A stretch of DNA of 64,000 nt from Leucogyrophana mollusca (GCA_021014945.1 MU266451.1:17043-81042), one strand, 5' to 3'; positions 44,744-57,218 are shown, numbered from the stretch's first letter. Made by a program: numbers and translations. Notes: generated from the letters alone by a model not told the origin.

Positions 44744-45466
44744 TTTGTATCAGTCTGCTAAGACTCTGCTTAAGACGTCATGGTGCTCAAGGTGAAACAG
44801 GGCACTCGCCACCGTATCACCGAGTCTAAGTATAGTCCCTTGTTACCCCTCCAAGTTTCTCGGTTCCCAAAACTCGTGCTTCTGAGTCCGGAACGAAATG
44901 CCGTGAGATTACGGGAAGCGTCCCCCAAGCGCTCCATACTTAATGATAAGTCCAAATTGATGAGTACCGCCCGGTCTTCAAAGTGTTTCAGAGTGACGGA
45001 GTCGAATAATCCGTGGACCCGGAGGAGTAACAGGGGACTCGACACCGCCGTCCACCGACTCCAACGCAGTAGGAAGAGAGTTCTTGTCAGATTACTAGCC
45101 AAAAGACACCTTTGAGATGCCGGTGTCCTGTTCATCATGATGGTCGGATCCGCACTCTGAGCATTGGGCTGCAGTGCCAGGATGCAGGTGGCGGGTGATA
45201 GTCTTGGGGTGACAGTACCATTAAAAATTAACTTACAATTTGGCTTCCTGTGCACGGATTCCTGTGAAAAATACTTGGTATGAAGCGGGCTGTCCTCGAC
45301 ACACATGTCCCTTCAGAGAGATGATGTGACGGGGTAAGCCTGTCTGAATATTGGAATTGTACACGAGGAAACGTGTATCCCAGGTTATTTCCGGTGGGAG
45401 CCACTCAAGACATGTTGACAGTTTAGTACACAGCGCTTGACTGAGTGAACCTCTTAGGGTTAGAAT
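44744..45466. other. Divergent intergenic region, no gene supported
   Basis: About 720 bp between the hydrolase and CAB5 starts. Overlapping open frames on both strands (longest 44770-45306 minus, 178 codons, starting with GTG) show no known domain. It must contain both promoters. Confidence 0.5.
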
Positions 45467-46283
45467 ATGCTAGGTACTTTGTCGCCATCGTCGTGACATA
45501 GCAAAGTCTCAACTTTTTCAGTCGTCGGCCTAACAGGTGGTATCGCTACAGGGAAATCCACCGTATCCAACTCGTTCAAGGCGAGGAACATCCCAGTCAT
45601 CGACGCCGACATCCTAGCGCGAGAAGTCGTACAGCCCGGCACCCCTGGCCTCTCCCAGATCGTCAAACATTTCGGGTCCTCTGTCCTACTCCCAGACGGC
45701 ACTCTCGACCGCAAGCAGCTGGGCTCGATAATATTCAATGACGAAGCGAAGAGGAAGAAGGTCAACTCGATCATTCACCCTGCGGTAACACGCGCCATAT
45801 TGTGGGGTGTCCTCAAATACTGGGTTCGGGGGCACAAGCTGGTGGTCATTGATGTCCCCCTGCTCATCGAGGGCGGCCTGTGGAAGTGGATGGGAAAAGT
45901 CGTCGTCGTGTACTGGTATGTCTCTCCGCACTGTGCCCACGCTCTAAACTCATCCCCACCCAAGCCCACCCGAGATACAGCTCCAGCGTCTGATGCACCG
46001 CGACCAATCTTCACGCGAAGACGCCTCAGCTCGGCTAAACTCGCAGCTCCCCATATCTCAAAAGGTTGAATACGCAGATCTCATCGTCGAGAACTCTGGG
46101 ACCATTCGGGACCTCGAGGAGCAGGTGAAGACTTGCATTTCGAAGTTGGAGAAGGCTGCAGGGTGGTCGTGGCGGCTCAGCTGGTTTCCGCCGATTGGAG
46201 TACTGTCTGCTTTTTGGGTATTGTGTTGGAGAGCCCTCGGACGGACACGAAGTCGAAAGCCATCTACGGGAAAGCGAAGTTAG
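45467..46283 (+). CDS. CAB5: Dephospho-CoA kinase
   Basis: Last step of coenzyme A synthesis: ATP-dependent 3'-phosphorylation of dephospho-CoA. ATG 45467 is followed after two codons by an intron; MLVVGLTGGIATGKSTVSNS contains the P-loop. Then ARNIPVIDADILAREVVQPG, IVKHFGSSVLLPDGTLDRKQ, LGSIIFNDEAKRKKVNSIIH, WVRGHKLVVIDVPLLIEGGL, and after an intron (about 45916-45960) CPPEIQLQRLMHRDQSSRED, ASARLNSQLPISQKVEYADL, IVENSGTIRDLEEQVKTCIS. The C-terminal extension (WSWRLSWFPPIGVLSAFWVL then CWRALGRTRSRKPS) is hydrophobic with a basic end, fitting a C-terminal membrane anchor seen in eukaryotic members that sit on mitochondria. Stop 46281-46283. About 230 residues. Confidence 0.93.
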
Positions 46284-46470
46284 GAGATATGCTGGTGTGT
46301 TTGGGGTGGCGCCTGACTGATATTTCTACCACCACTCCTCTACTGAGCAATGAAGGTCTGGTATCTGCCCGCCACAGGATCTCGACGTTGTCTCGGAAAA
46401 TAATTAAAGTGTACATCTACATTGCACGAATATCCAAACCCACAGTCCTCGCTCCCGTGTCTAAACGAGA

Positions 46471-49302
46471 CTACGGGGCCATCCCGAGCATCTCTCTCTT
46501 CGACCCAATCTCGTCCCTCAGCATACTGATCCGACTATCCAGCCGCGACGAAAGGTCCGCACTGCTCGTCGCCAGCGCCAGCGCCTGGTCCAGTCGCTGC
46601 GCCGCACCCACCAACACCGGCTCCCACACACCCCTCAGCGCCTCTTCCGACTGCGCCGGGCCCTCGCTCTGCTCAGCCTCCGCCTCCTTCAGATCGAGCA
46701 CCGCGAGCTCGAAGACCGAGACACCTGCAACCCACATGCTGACCTCGACCTCGCTGCTCCGCTTGTGCGCGTCGATGAGGAGCGCGCGCGCGGCTTTGTG
46801 CTCGCCGAGGGTGCGGTGAACTATACCGAGGAGGAGAGACCGCACAGCGAGCTCGTCTTCGGTGTCGAGGTCGGGGGGAGAGGACGTTGATGTGGGCGAG
46901 ACGATGTACGGGCTTTCGGCAGCTACCGGGGGAGACAGTGAACTCCAGTCCTTGATGTGTGCTTCGGCAACGTCCTTGCTGATGCGTGCATGCGTGTTCC
47001 AGACTGCACAGGCGATGTTCGGCTCACAGATAAGCAACGAATACGGAGAGACAACTCACATATAGCGATTTCTGATGTGACGGAATGGAACGTGGTTACA
47101 TGGGCGTCTGTAGTGAGGAGATCAGCGACTAACCTTCTGCTGGGCTGATCTTGATGGCCTCGACGAATCGCGCCTCATCGCCTCCTCTGCGCACTTGCTT
47201 TTTCTTGTAAAACGCCACTGCATAGTGCCCTGTGTCAGTGGGCCATCTTGATTTGAGAAAATCATACGCACGCTTCTTCTTGATGAAGACCTCGGTTGGT
47301 AAGTCTTTCCCGGATAGTTTTCGCTTGTCTAGTAGGGACGGTATGGCATCCAGCATTTCTTGGGCCTTATCATGGTTCCCCATAGAAAAGTAACAGCCTG
47401 TAACACCGGGTAAGACACGTTGACTTGCGACAGAGCTATCACCCACCAGCAGCAATGAAACGATACGTGGCGTGACTCCTACGAACATAGTAAGAATGGC
47501 TCAGCTCAGTCATAGTAGGGTGCAGCATACCAGCTATTAAGCTTCGTGACCTTCATGAACATATCTGCCGCCTCCTGATACCGGCGATGAGATAGAAGCG
47601 TCCACGCCAGCTCAAATGCCAACTATGTCCAAGATTATCATCAGAGCGTATTCACTTGGCAGAGGGAGAACACTCGGACCAGCGTGTCAGCTTGGCGGAA
47701 GGAATGCGTTCTTCCGGGGCTCAAGCCGTCTTTGAGTGTTTTGATGGCCCCTTCAGCGTCGCTCGTCATACGCTGTATTTTGGCCTGTCGAGGGACGTCT
47801 GCGTGTCAGTCTGAAACTCGTGTAGAGAGTCATCTAAGAATGCTACTGACTCTGTTCAGGATCCATAGAGCGCCCTCGGGATATCGTGCACCAGCCCTAC
47901 ATGGACGGCACAAGAAATCAACTCAGTGGTTTTTGGGGTAGGGGTAAGAAGGGGGCGTACTTCTCCACTATGGCCTTGTACTGCTTGATTATGTGCTCCT
48001 CATCTGCTTGGTAGCCAGAAAGCAGAAGCACGACGCCGTGATATGTCATGAGAACAAGGCTGATCGTGGGGTTAGTTTCAGGCAGGTCACCACAGGAAGG
48101 ACTAACCCCGCAAAAACAGAATGGACATCAGATCTTGCGGCCGACACAGCTAGAGCCTGCAATGCAAGTTTTCTATCATGTGTGAAGCCGAAGAATCCTA
48201 CCACACCCCTGCGAGTCCCATCAGATCGATACTCGTGTAACTCACGGGGAAAATTCGTACCTGACTTTAGCTGGCAGAAGGGAGAATACAAGATTGAACA
48301 ATCCGAAACCTAGCAGATGAGATATGCATGAGTTTGGTCGTATCAATGATCCTGAGCCCATGTTTTACCAAATGCAGTGCCTGAAAGGATGAGTTCTTCC
48401 ACGGGCCCATTGGCACGGTTTCCAACCGATCCTGGAGCGGCTGCTGGAGTTGATGGACCTAGGAGAGACCATCGTCCAAAAAAGCCTGCTCTTGGTGCTG
48501 AGGATTGCGTCGTAGACGCTGACTGTAGACTGCCGTTAGACCCCTTGCGAGACGGCAGAGGGGTTGTCGCTGGTGTGGAATAAGAATCTAAACCGTTAGG
48601 ATAGACAGTTTTGTACAGTCTAAGTATCGATTTGGCAGTCAGGCGCATAAGATGGACGTCATACGGAGATTACGTACTTGCTGAACTTGGAGTGGGCGCT
48701 AATCTAACATCTAAGTAACGCAGACCTAGAGCAGGGTGAAGGGCACTCGCCTGTTAAGCTCGTACCTGTGCAGGCCATCAGTATACGCAAATAACAGAAA
48801 TGTGGTGGGACACGCACAGGCATTGTAGGTATCCGCGGTAGGACTCGCTGTTATCAGGGTAGGTGAACGTGGCGCAACAGTGAACAGCTGCCATGCGGAC
48901 CTGAGAGCATGGGTCAAACCCAGCAGCACGACAGCATCGGAGTGCATGATCTCCCATTCCAAGCCTGCCTGGAATCGCGTCGACGAAGCGGCCGACTTTG
49001 CAGCCTTCATCTGCTTTCTGGCGCCGGCTTCGGAAAGGGTCAGGCAGCGGGTGGCTTCAGTCATGAGCCCAGTCTACTCGGGTGGTCAATATATTAGGAG
49101 CATGCGTATACAACGAGGAACGTGCCTCCATCCCCAACGCGGCTTGGAGGAATGCGCAGACACCAAGTCCGAGGAGATGGAAAGGGGAATCTGGCTGCGC
49201 TTGAAAGGCCTCCTTGGCCGAGGATAGGTCATTGGAGAAGAGAAAGTCAAAGCCTTCTGATGCTGCTCGCAGCTGTAACTCTGTTTCTCTGGACAACGAC
49301 AT
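46471..49302 (-). CDS. IML2: Iml2/TTC39-family TPR protein
   Basis: Tetratricopeptide-rich family; yeast Iml2 helps clear inclusion bodies with lipid droplets. ATG 49302: [20 protein letters not shown]. Diagnostic blocks: [75 protein letters not shown] then [133 protein letters not shown], and a C-terminal TPR with [11 protein letters not shown] and [20 protein letters not shown]. Stop 46471. About 680 residues with a dozen introns. Assignment to the family is firm; cellular role is inferred from yeast. Confidence 0.9.
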
Positions 49303-50437
49303 GGTTGCAGGAGCTAGGAAGTGGTTAGGTTTAAGATACTTGGATATGTTTTGCACGGTAAGCGCGCTGAAACACGGTAGGTGGCCGGCAGATTTGGCAC
49401 TGCCATCGGCACCGCAGGTGCGCCAGCCGGAGTTTGGTTTCAGACGCGCGTTTTGTTTTGTTCTTGCAGCACGACGGAGATTTCAAATGCGAAAAATAAC
49501 AATCACAGGTCAGCTCCTTCATTCGTGGGTGCTAACAGGTTGGCAGGATAGACGGCGTCCAAGGTTGAATGGACGGGTGAGCACTATCGGCCAAAAAAAA
49601 AAATCCCGGACGCGACAGGTAGGAGCGTTGTTGATCTAGGGAGCTGCCCCTAGACACTGTCTTAGTGTCTAGGGTCAGAGGGCACTCGTCACTCGATAGC
49701 ACTGTCGACGAAGCAAACATAACTATCAGTCGCGGACCGTAAGGCGGCAGCCTCGCCTAGAGATTGGAAGGAAATTGAACAACCTGGATCAGTCGAGGGA
49801 ATACTCAGCCGAAACACTTTATCTTGCTTCAGCATGCGGTGCGAAACTTTTTGGGAGGGAAAAACGGCTTGTTCCTCGACTCGCCCACCCATCTCAAAAC
49901 CACTCCCCCCCTTTTTATCTCAGAATATCCTTCACATCTCGTTGGCTTTGGTTCCGTTGCATCCACCTCGCTCGGCTTGTGCGACAGAAATCCGCGGATT
50001 CGTTATTTAGGTGACGTGCGCCGGTTTTCTTTCATCACGGAGTGGCGCCTTCAATATGGAGATTGGTGTGTAAAGCTACTTTGCGCATTGGATGGCAATG
50101 ACATGATGACCTGGCTTGCTTCAAGGCTGAAGGTATTCCGATACCAGAGCCGATATCTGGTCACGTGCGCATACCAAGCAACCGTTCTCTGATGCCTCGC
50201 AGACTCATGATCGCTTCAGTGCAGTGCATGTCGCATTTGCTCCTTGCATTCTAGTTGCGGCTAGGATTTTAAGGCCTTATCTGTAACAGCACCACGGGTT
50301 CAGCCGAACTTCAGGAACCGTGTCTACTGCTGAATCGCCAGCGATCGCCATGGTTATAATTGAGCAGTGCATGCCTTATATTGACATCTGCTGGCAAGGT
50401 CTGCCAAGCTCGTGGCCTGACAGGACGATACCACGAC
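49303..50437. other. 1.1 kb divergent intergenic region with a hairpin
   Basis: Between IML2 and the sirtuin start. Open frames (for example 49824-50192 plus) have no protein signature. An A-run lies at about 49594-49603 and a strong hairpin at 49648-49674. Both promoters must lie here. Confidence 0.5.
49648..49674. repeat. Perfect 11-bp inverted repeat (hairpin)
   Basis: CCCTAGACACT - GTCTT - AGTGTCTAGGG: 11-bp perfect arms, 5-nt loop. A third arm TCTAGGG at 49635-49641 can pair with the same CCCTAGA, giving two mutually exclusive stems. Confidence 0.8.
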
Positions 50438-51488
50438 ATGCCGCTTTCCAGCGACATACAAGCATTTCAAGCTGTTCTTCGGGAAAGCAAAACCATAGTT
50501 GCTCTCGCAGGGGCAGGACTCTCGGCTGCATCCGGTAGGTCAGAAGCCAGATTAGCTAAGTGATATTGCAACTGATCAGCTAGACGCCAAGGTATACCGA
50601 CCTTCCGCGGAGCAGGAGGGTTCTGGCGAGCACATAATGTTATAGAGCTCGCCACTCCGAGAGCGTTCAGAGCAGACCCAGGCCGTGTTTGGCAGTTTTG
50701 TCATTATCGCAGAGAATTGTCAGTATGCGAGCCGCTCTGTCGCTCGCATAATAGACGCTGATCTAGTGCTCTTACTTAGGATGAAAGCAGCCAAACCAAA
50801 CCGCGCTCATTTAGCTCTCGCGATGCTCTCAGTACCAGAGCATCTGCAGCGCATCGCACCCAATGCACACTTCACCTTGATTACCCAGAACATTGACGGT
50901 CTCAGTACCCGTGCGCTGCAGCAGCTAGATCAGGTGGTTAAAGCGCCGGTGATTGAGATGCATGGCCGTTTGATGGATACTGTCTGCACTGTCTGCGGTG
51001 AACGAAGGCCTAACGACGACACTCCCATTTTCCCTGCGCTCGCAGACACGGACAGCCTTTTTACTGACCATGGGGGGGCTCGAATCCCTCTGGAGCAGTT
51101 GCCTCGTTGCTCGGGCTCGTGTGGCGGTTTATTGCGGCCTGGTGTCGTATGGTTCGGAGAAGACGTTCTGCACGGGGAGAGGGTCGATCAGCTTGTTGGC
51201 GAGGCAGACTTGATCCTCGTCGTTGGGACTTCTTCGACTGTAAGTGTTCTTTAACGGGTTGGAGCTACCCATTGTCATATATTGCAGGTTTACCCGGCTG
51301 CTGGGTACGCTCGACGTGTGTTCGAACGGGGGGGCACAGTGGTTATTTTCAACGCGGAACCTCTGAATGAAGATGAAGCCGATAACGAAAAAGAGCATCG
51401 TCATTTTTACTTCACGGGACCCTGCGAGGAGACCTTACCATTAGCTCTGTTCGGAGCAGAGCTCGGGACAGAGCTTGGAGGCACGTGA
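50438..51488 (+). CDS. SIRT5-like class III sirtuin
   Basis: NAD-dependent lysine deacylase of the Sirt5/bacterial CobB group. ATG 50438: [20 protein letters not shown] then [13 protein letters not shown], intron (acceptor before GTATACC), [35 protein letters not shown] then YRREL, intron, [58 protein letters not shown] (catalytic His in MHG), [35 protein letters not shown], intron, [20 protein letters not shown], and [20 protein letters not shown]. Zinc ligands CTVC and CSGSC are intact. No clear mitochondrial presequence. At the acyl-selectivity site human SIRT5 has Y-H-Y-R; here it is C-H-Y-R, so the Arg is kept and the first Tyr is Cys. Stop 51486-51488, about 295 residues. Confidence 0.92.
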
Positions 51489-51846
51489 TATGGCTCGTCT
51501 CCGAGAGACCCTTCCTTATTCTCCTGTCTAATATCTTAATGGTATGTGCCGTTGACGGATGTTAGGATGAAAGTACCAAACCCAACAGCCCCGTAACAAT
51601 CATTGACTCCTGATGATTATGATGAGGATCCCGGGGTTCATCGTACTATGATAGAGCACTCTGGGACTTATGCCCTTCGGCGTTGAGGGTGTCAGGGCCG
51701 CCGGTTACCGAATGTAGGCCGACTGAAATTCCCACGCCTGTTTACACCGGACTGTGATGAGCGCTTGACCTGGGGCCCCTCAGCTTCAGCTTGCCATTGA
51801 GCTCGGAATCTGTACTGGGCGACCCTCTCAACATATACTCTTACGA

Positions 51847-54660
51847 ATGACAGTAAGAACTATCACGACGACGACGCTCAAGCGTCTAAAGAACTCAGTG
51901 ATAGGCAATCCTTCAGCCAAACTAGCTCTTGCTCAGGACTCGGCCTTCATCCACTCGTACGTGCGAGCTTCAGGTCTCTTAAGGATGGTATTTGACGGGA
52001 AGCAGCCTTGTGAGCTGTCTCAATCATCCACCGCCTTCTTTCGGAGAAGCGCAGGGTTCCCAGGACGATATACGCATCGAGGCAGCTCACGTTATTTCGT
52101 CCATATCGTACGGTGCGGAACTTCTGGTGTCACAAGTGTTTAGCTCTCATGTGGGTGGCAGGCTCCGAGGAGGCGTTAGCTAGCCTATTGCGTGCGAATG
52201 CCCTACAGGCGTTTCTTGACGCCTTATCCACAGTCAAACCCCTAGACCCTCCTGCGTTTAAACCAGCATTCGCAAGGGGACTGAGAATCCTGTCCTGTGC
52301 TATCGCTGATGTTGTGGGGCCGTCCCAACTTGGCCTTCGGACTTGGTCTGCACAGCTTCGGGCAGAATCTAAAGCGGCACTAAACTATCTTCTCGAGGTG
52401 ATCACACGATCAATCCACTTCGTACCACTTTTATCTAAGGATTGTTTCTCCCAGTTCGAGTGTCTGGATACCTATCTACCACTATTAGCCAGCCCTTCGA
52501 CACAGACAAGCATTTCGATCGCGCAGCTCATAGGTTCGGCTATTCGCTGTGAAGATCACAGAAATGCCATCACAGACTGGCTACCACTTGCCGATCGACT
52601 TAAAGAAGTGAAGGGAAAGAGAGGGTGGGAGAGGCCCGACATGGTCAATTCCACTGCACCGAGTCGGCAAGGCGGCTGGGTCGTCCGAAATCTGATCACC
52701 CTCATGCAGAAGAAGGACCTGAAGGTAGGAAGATGGTCAGACGGGTAGCTATAATATACTCATCTACCTTAGCTTCAAGAAGCCGCACTGTCTGCAATCG
52801 CTGCCCTTGCTAAAGACAATCCACCTGTAGCCGGAGCACTAGCCAAGGCATCGCCCGATAGAGATGGTGTGTATCTCATGAATTCACGGGCACCAAAACT
52901 AACTTGCTCGAACTAACTTGCCAAAATTCAGCCATCGTGCCTCTTTCATTTGTGCTATCGCTGACTAAAAGTCGTGCTCCCGATGTTCAGCTTGCGGCAT
53001 CGTTGTGGTATGTGATGATCTCGTGCCACCGTTATCTGTCCTTGAGCGAGATGAAAATAGTGCAACACACATCCTCAGAGCGAATGCAAGTAACGTTCAT
53101 CCTGCTTCGGTGGACCAAATAGCCGCGCTCAACGTCATTCACGTCGTCAACCGAATGCTGGCATCCGAAACACCGCAACATCGTATTAAGGCTTGCTATA
53201 CGTTGTGTATGAATTTTCTACTTCGCTTGCCTTCTTGTCGCTGTGTTGAGCGTATAAACAGATTACCTGGTAACAGATGAGAAAGATCTCTGTCAAGAGG
53301 TCTTTGATCGCGGAACACTCGATAAGATTGCATCTCTGGTCAAATCTATCACCCCGTTGGAGAAAGGGTCAGAGTGGGAAGAAGACGAACCCGAGAGTAC
53401 GATCAGCCTCAGAGAAGTGCGTTGGGTGAGGTTTATTTCAGTTCAAGACTGCTCATCGAACAATTCCTAGGCCGCTCTTACGGCAATAGCTACAATATCC
53501 CTATTCGACCACGAAATCAAACGTGACATCGCAGACAATCTCCAGCTCCTGCCGACAATACACGTCTCCTTAACCCACCGAAACGTCGGGGTTCGTTATG
53601 CGGCGTCCCAGTGCGTCAGGGCGCTCAGTCGGGCTGTGGCCGTAATCAGGACGAATCTCATGGACACTGGGGTTGGGTTGACGGTATTCCAAGTTTTCAA
53701 GAAGCCAGATGAAGACCCGCGCGTCACCTACGCTGCTCTTTTGGCAGTTTGCAATCTTGTAAACGACTTTTCACCTCTACGACCGGTAAGTTACGGCGCA
53801 GTATGTTGCTGGGTGTACCGCAAGACCGATGCCACTTGCATAGATATTCGTGGAGCAGGGCCTTCTGCCCAGGTTGATGCAGTTACACGAGGTGGGGGAC
53901 ACTGACTTAAGAATAAACGTCCTATTCGCCATGAAAAATCTTTTGCGCATGAGCAAGATCCCGCTGAAAAGGACGACAATGGCGTCCCTCACCTGGCCTC
54001 TGCTGACCGAGTTAGTGCTCTGCGGTTCCTTCGACGTGTGCTCTGGCTGATTGTGTTTCGAAAGACTATCGGCGGATCCAGAGGTAGCCATTCAAGAGCA
54101 GGCTTTCTCTATCCTTCGGAACATCGCCGGAGATGAACCGGGGGTCGACTTTGTATTTGAGTCCATGTCGGAAGAGGCACTTGCCACGACCATAATAACA
54201 GGATTAGACTCACCCCACGAAGATGTCACTCGTGAAGTAAGTCATAGGCTGGCCCCTACGTCGCTTAGTACTTATCGTTATTCGCGCCCCCAAGGCTGCA
54301 TTCTTCCTAGGAAATCTAGCAAACGGTTCAAAGGCTCAGCAAGACCTCATCTTCTCCCACCCGCACATCCTCCAGTCTATGCACATATGTATGGCCGACG
54401 CCAAGTCAGAGACGCGCTGTCCGATCGTATCGTGCGTCTACGAGCTCCTTGCGGCGAACCCAAAGCGACGGCACGAGTTCAATGAAGTGGGAATCATCTC
54501 AACACTTCGGCATATGTGTGATATGACTAGCACAGTAAGTGTTAGTCCAGGAGGGCGCTTCTCGAACCACCATCATATACACACGGAGGCTGATGTGGAA
54601 GCGGCGAGAGGGGCGCGAAAAGTCCTGGATTTGCTCGATCGTAATGGGACTGAAGTGTAG
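51847..54660 (+). CDS. VID28: Vid28/ARMC8 armadillo-repeat subunit of the GID/CTLH E3 ligase
   Basis: Scaffold subunit (Gid5) that docks substrate receptors on the GID ubiquitin ligase, which degrades gluconeogenic enzymes. ATG 51847: MTVRTITTTTLKRLKNSVIG then NPSAKLALAQD. Armadillo helices follow: AHVISSISYGSEEALASLLR, ANALQAFLDALSTVKPLDPP, FARGLRILSCAIADVV, TSISIAQLIGSAIRCEDHRN, GGWVVRNLITLMQKKDLKLQ, EAALSAIAALAKDNPPVAGA, DAIVPLSFVLSLTKSRAPDV, LREAALTAIATISLFDHEIK, SLTHRNVGVRYAASQCVRAL, RINVLFAMKNLLRKS, EQAFSILRNIAGDEPGVDFV, EDVTREAAFFLGNLANGSKA, RCPIVSCVYELLAANPKRRH, and end RGARKVLDLLDRNGTEV at 54660. About 800 residues; ten or so introns. The extreme N-terminus could have another upstream exon. 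It is on the same strand as the sirtuin, 358 bp downstream. Confidence 0.88.
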
Positions 54661-55017
54661 TGATGATCTTTTCTTGATGTTGTGATGAGGGACTGTATCT
54701 ATCACCCAGGCATTCTATCACCGAGGCATTGGTGGTTGTTGGGTTGATGAAGAGTATTCATTGTATGCCCATCAGAATATTCACCCGCTGCTCTGATCCT
54801 GATCTCCCCGTGTTGAGCATGGTGAGAAGACGAGAAGGGTTACCCTACATCATACTCTTGAAGTACCCCTGATTCCACGATTATTGCAACACTATTACTG
54901 TATGTCGGCGATCGACAACGTATATACAAACAGATCGCGATAGGCTATGCATGTCAAATCCCACGCCCCCATACCCAGTCCGAATACCGATTGAATCCAC
55001 TCCCAGCAATAACACGT
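54661..55017. other. Convergent gap, nothing recognised
   Basis: 357 bp between the VID28 stop and the stop of the first Cys-rich gene; a short direct repeat (tatctatcacc-aggcatt / tctatcaccgaggcatt) sits at about 54700-54730. No gene was seen. Confidence 0.5.
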
Positions 55018-56351
55018 TCATAGTTCGGGAGCGCCCGTGTACTGGCCTCTGGCAGCAATCGCCGAAAGCCCTTCACTACTTTGGGTCGTCTGGGACAGAG
55101 GTGCCGGGCTACGAGGGAAGGTGGAAGGGTCGTTCGGATCCTGCATTACGTCGCGTTAAAGCGTGTCCTACAAAGCAGGACAGCAGCACTCACATATAGC
55201 TTCGTGAAGGTGGGCTGAGAGTCGGGAACCAAATAGGAAGAGGAGACCAAAGGCTTGTCGCTGTACTCTTCGGCATAATCGTGTCTGGGTGCTGCCTGGC
55301 TTGCTGCATTCCGCGACCGACGACGCCAGAAGTAGAAGCCGAGGAAACCTAATATGGCGACAACTGCTACACCGCCTACAACACCGCCTGCGATCGCGCC
55401 GGTGTTGGAGCTCGAACTATTGTTGGATGGGGGTGAACCTCCACTGGGAGATGGGGAAGCAGAGTTGGACGCAGTCTGGGATGCGGCAGCAACGCTACTT
55501 GAGGATTCCTCGGCAGCTACAGCGGCTGGCAAAGAAAATCGTGTCATTACTATTCATTTAATCGTGGTGGAGACATCTACTCACTCGCATTTTGTTTAGT
55601 GCCCGTGGTATCAAATAGACCGTTCTTTGCGAAAACATCAACGAAGATTTGGGTCGACAGATATCACCCATAAGCTTACCGTAAGAGGCATGTAAGCCCA
55701 CGGTGGGATTTCAGTGTTGTTGGGTATAGTTGCTGGCCATCTGTCAAACACATTTAGAGCACTCGGCATCTCCTCCGAATTCAACTTACAACTGTTGTAC
55801 TGTCTGACCCGCGGAGCAACTCGAAGTCCACTGAGTCCAGCTACAAAAAAGTTGTAATCAGTACCAAATCACGTTGGATGCGCGGATGAGTTAGGGATAT
55901 CGCACGTTACAAAAGTTCCGCCCTGGCAGAGACCACAAACAGCGGCCAGAGAATAAATTACGGTGTTGCATAGGCACGCATTGGCAGTATTGATGTTAGG
56001 TCCATTATAATACGACGTGTTTCCCGTAGTGGAAGCTAGGGGTGCAAAGGTAATGCCATCTTGTAACAGTTAGGCTATGCCACATCCCCAGAAAAACGGA
56101 ATGAACGGACTATCATTGCATGGGCCTGGGTCGGGCGCGAACAGGTTCTGCGCTACCACGCAGGGATCCTGCCCGTCATTGTTGACTGACTTTCGTTGTT
56201 GTCAGTTTCGTTCTGCCAGAGTGCTGGTAATACTACTCACCCATGAATAGCCTGTAGAAGGCTGACACGAGGCAACACCCTGGGCAAACGCTCCCCCCAA
56301 GCCTGCAAGAAAAACAGTTGCGGTGAAGAACGGCGGGTATAAAGGGCGCAT
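55018..56351 (-). CDS. Cys-rich type-I membrane protein, tandem copy A
   Basis: ATG 56351 begins a signal peptide (MRPLYPPFFTATVFLAGLGG then AFAQG). The ectodomain has VASCQPSTGYSWSVNNDGQD, PCVVAQNLFAPDPGPCN, NACLCNTVIYSLAAVCGLCQ, and after introns WTQWTSSCSAGQTVQQL, WPATIPNNTEIPPWAYMPL. A Ser/Thr-rich stalk (AVAAEESSSSVAAASQTASN...) follows, then a membrane span (GAIAGGVVGGVAVVAILGFL then GFYFW) with a stop-transfer RRRSRN, and a cytoplasmic tail: HDYAEEYSDKPLVSSSYLVP, LYDPNDPSTFPRSPAPLSQT, ending GQYTGAPEL at 55018. The last intron (tat|gtgagtgc ... gtaatgcag|gatccg) was placed by comparison with copy C. Function unknown; probably a cell-surface glycoprotein. Eight cysteines suggest four disulfides. 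Confidence 0.82.
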
Positions 56352-57218
56352 GATAGGTGGGATGGTGCAAGAGGTGTCGACCCTAGGATCATGAAAGTAT
56401 TTTATACAAATCCAGCTGTTGCTAATGCCATCATGCCAAGATTAGCAAGCCCCTCGTCCCGTAACCCAGGGTCCCACAGCCTTTTAAGTGGCGTTATCCC
56501 GGGGTTCTTCATGATGGGCGCCCAACGCCAGGACCTCGTGTAAGTTGGGGAGTCGAAGATTCCCTTCAACTCGCTAGTGCGATCGCAGCGGCCAATCACT
56601 GAATTGTTGCGGCGAAAAAACGGGGCGTACATATATCCAACCATTCGATCCGTGATCGGCCTGCACCAGCAAGCGCTCAGCAATCAAGCTTTATCGAAGG
56701 TTTGGAGACATCCGGGACCAATCGTGGGAGCGCGTCAACCCTAACAGCAGTGCCCCAACGTCGGACGCCAACGGTCTAAAGACGACGGTTGCTGTTTTGG
56801 TTGGATTGAAGGGGTAGCTATCGTTCTCAGCAATTGTAGGCGCACTTATTATCGAGCTCATGAATCTCGACGTGTAGCCATGGGCATGAAGACAATGCTT
56901 GAGAGAAAGTCAGGCACTGCTTGTAAGCTTACCTATTTGGTTTCCCTGTGATCCCATCCATCACGCCAATCAAACTCTGACCACCGGGCCGGCAGAATAT
57001 TCGTCCTGCAATAGCGCTCGTTGTATCTTTTGCCCAGAGCTCACAAGGACTCGCCAATCTCCCAAATCTAATAGCTATTCGTTGCCTGGTCGTCTGCGCG
57101 CCAATAGCACCAACGACATGTTTTTACCGCAATGACAGCCTCGGAGGACTATATGTATGGGGATTCACATTACAAGACCCGATAAAATATGTATAGTAAT
57201 GGTATAGCAACATTGGGC
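56352..57218. other. Spacer between copies A and B
   Basis: About 870 bp upstream of copy A. A 93-codon minus-strand frame (56402-56683) starts with TTG and has no domain. Presumably the copy A promoter. Confidence 0.45.

Noticed and set aside
44770..45306. 178-codon minus-strand open frame upstream of CAB5
   Set aside because: It starts with GTG, has no recognisable domain or splice continuation, and overlaps an open frame on the other strand.
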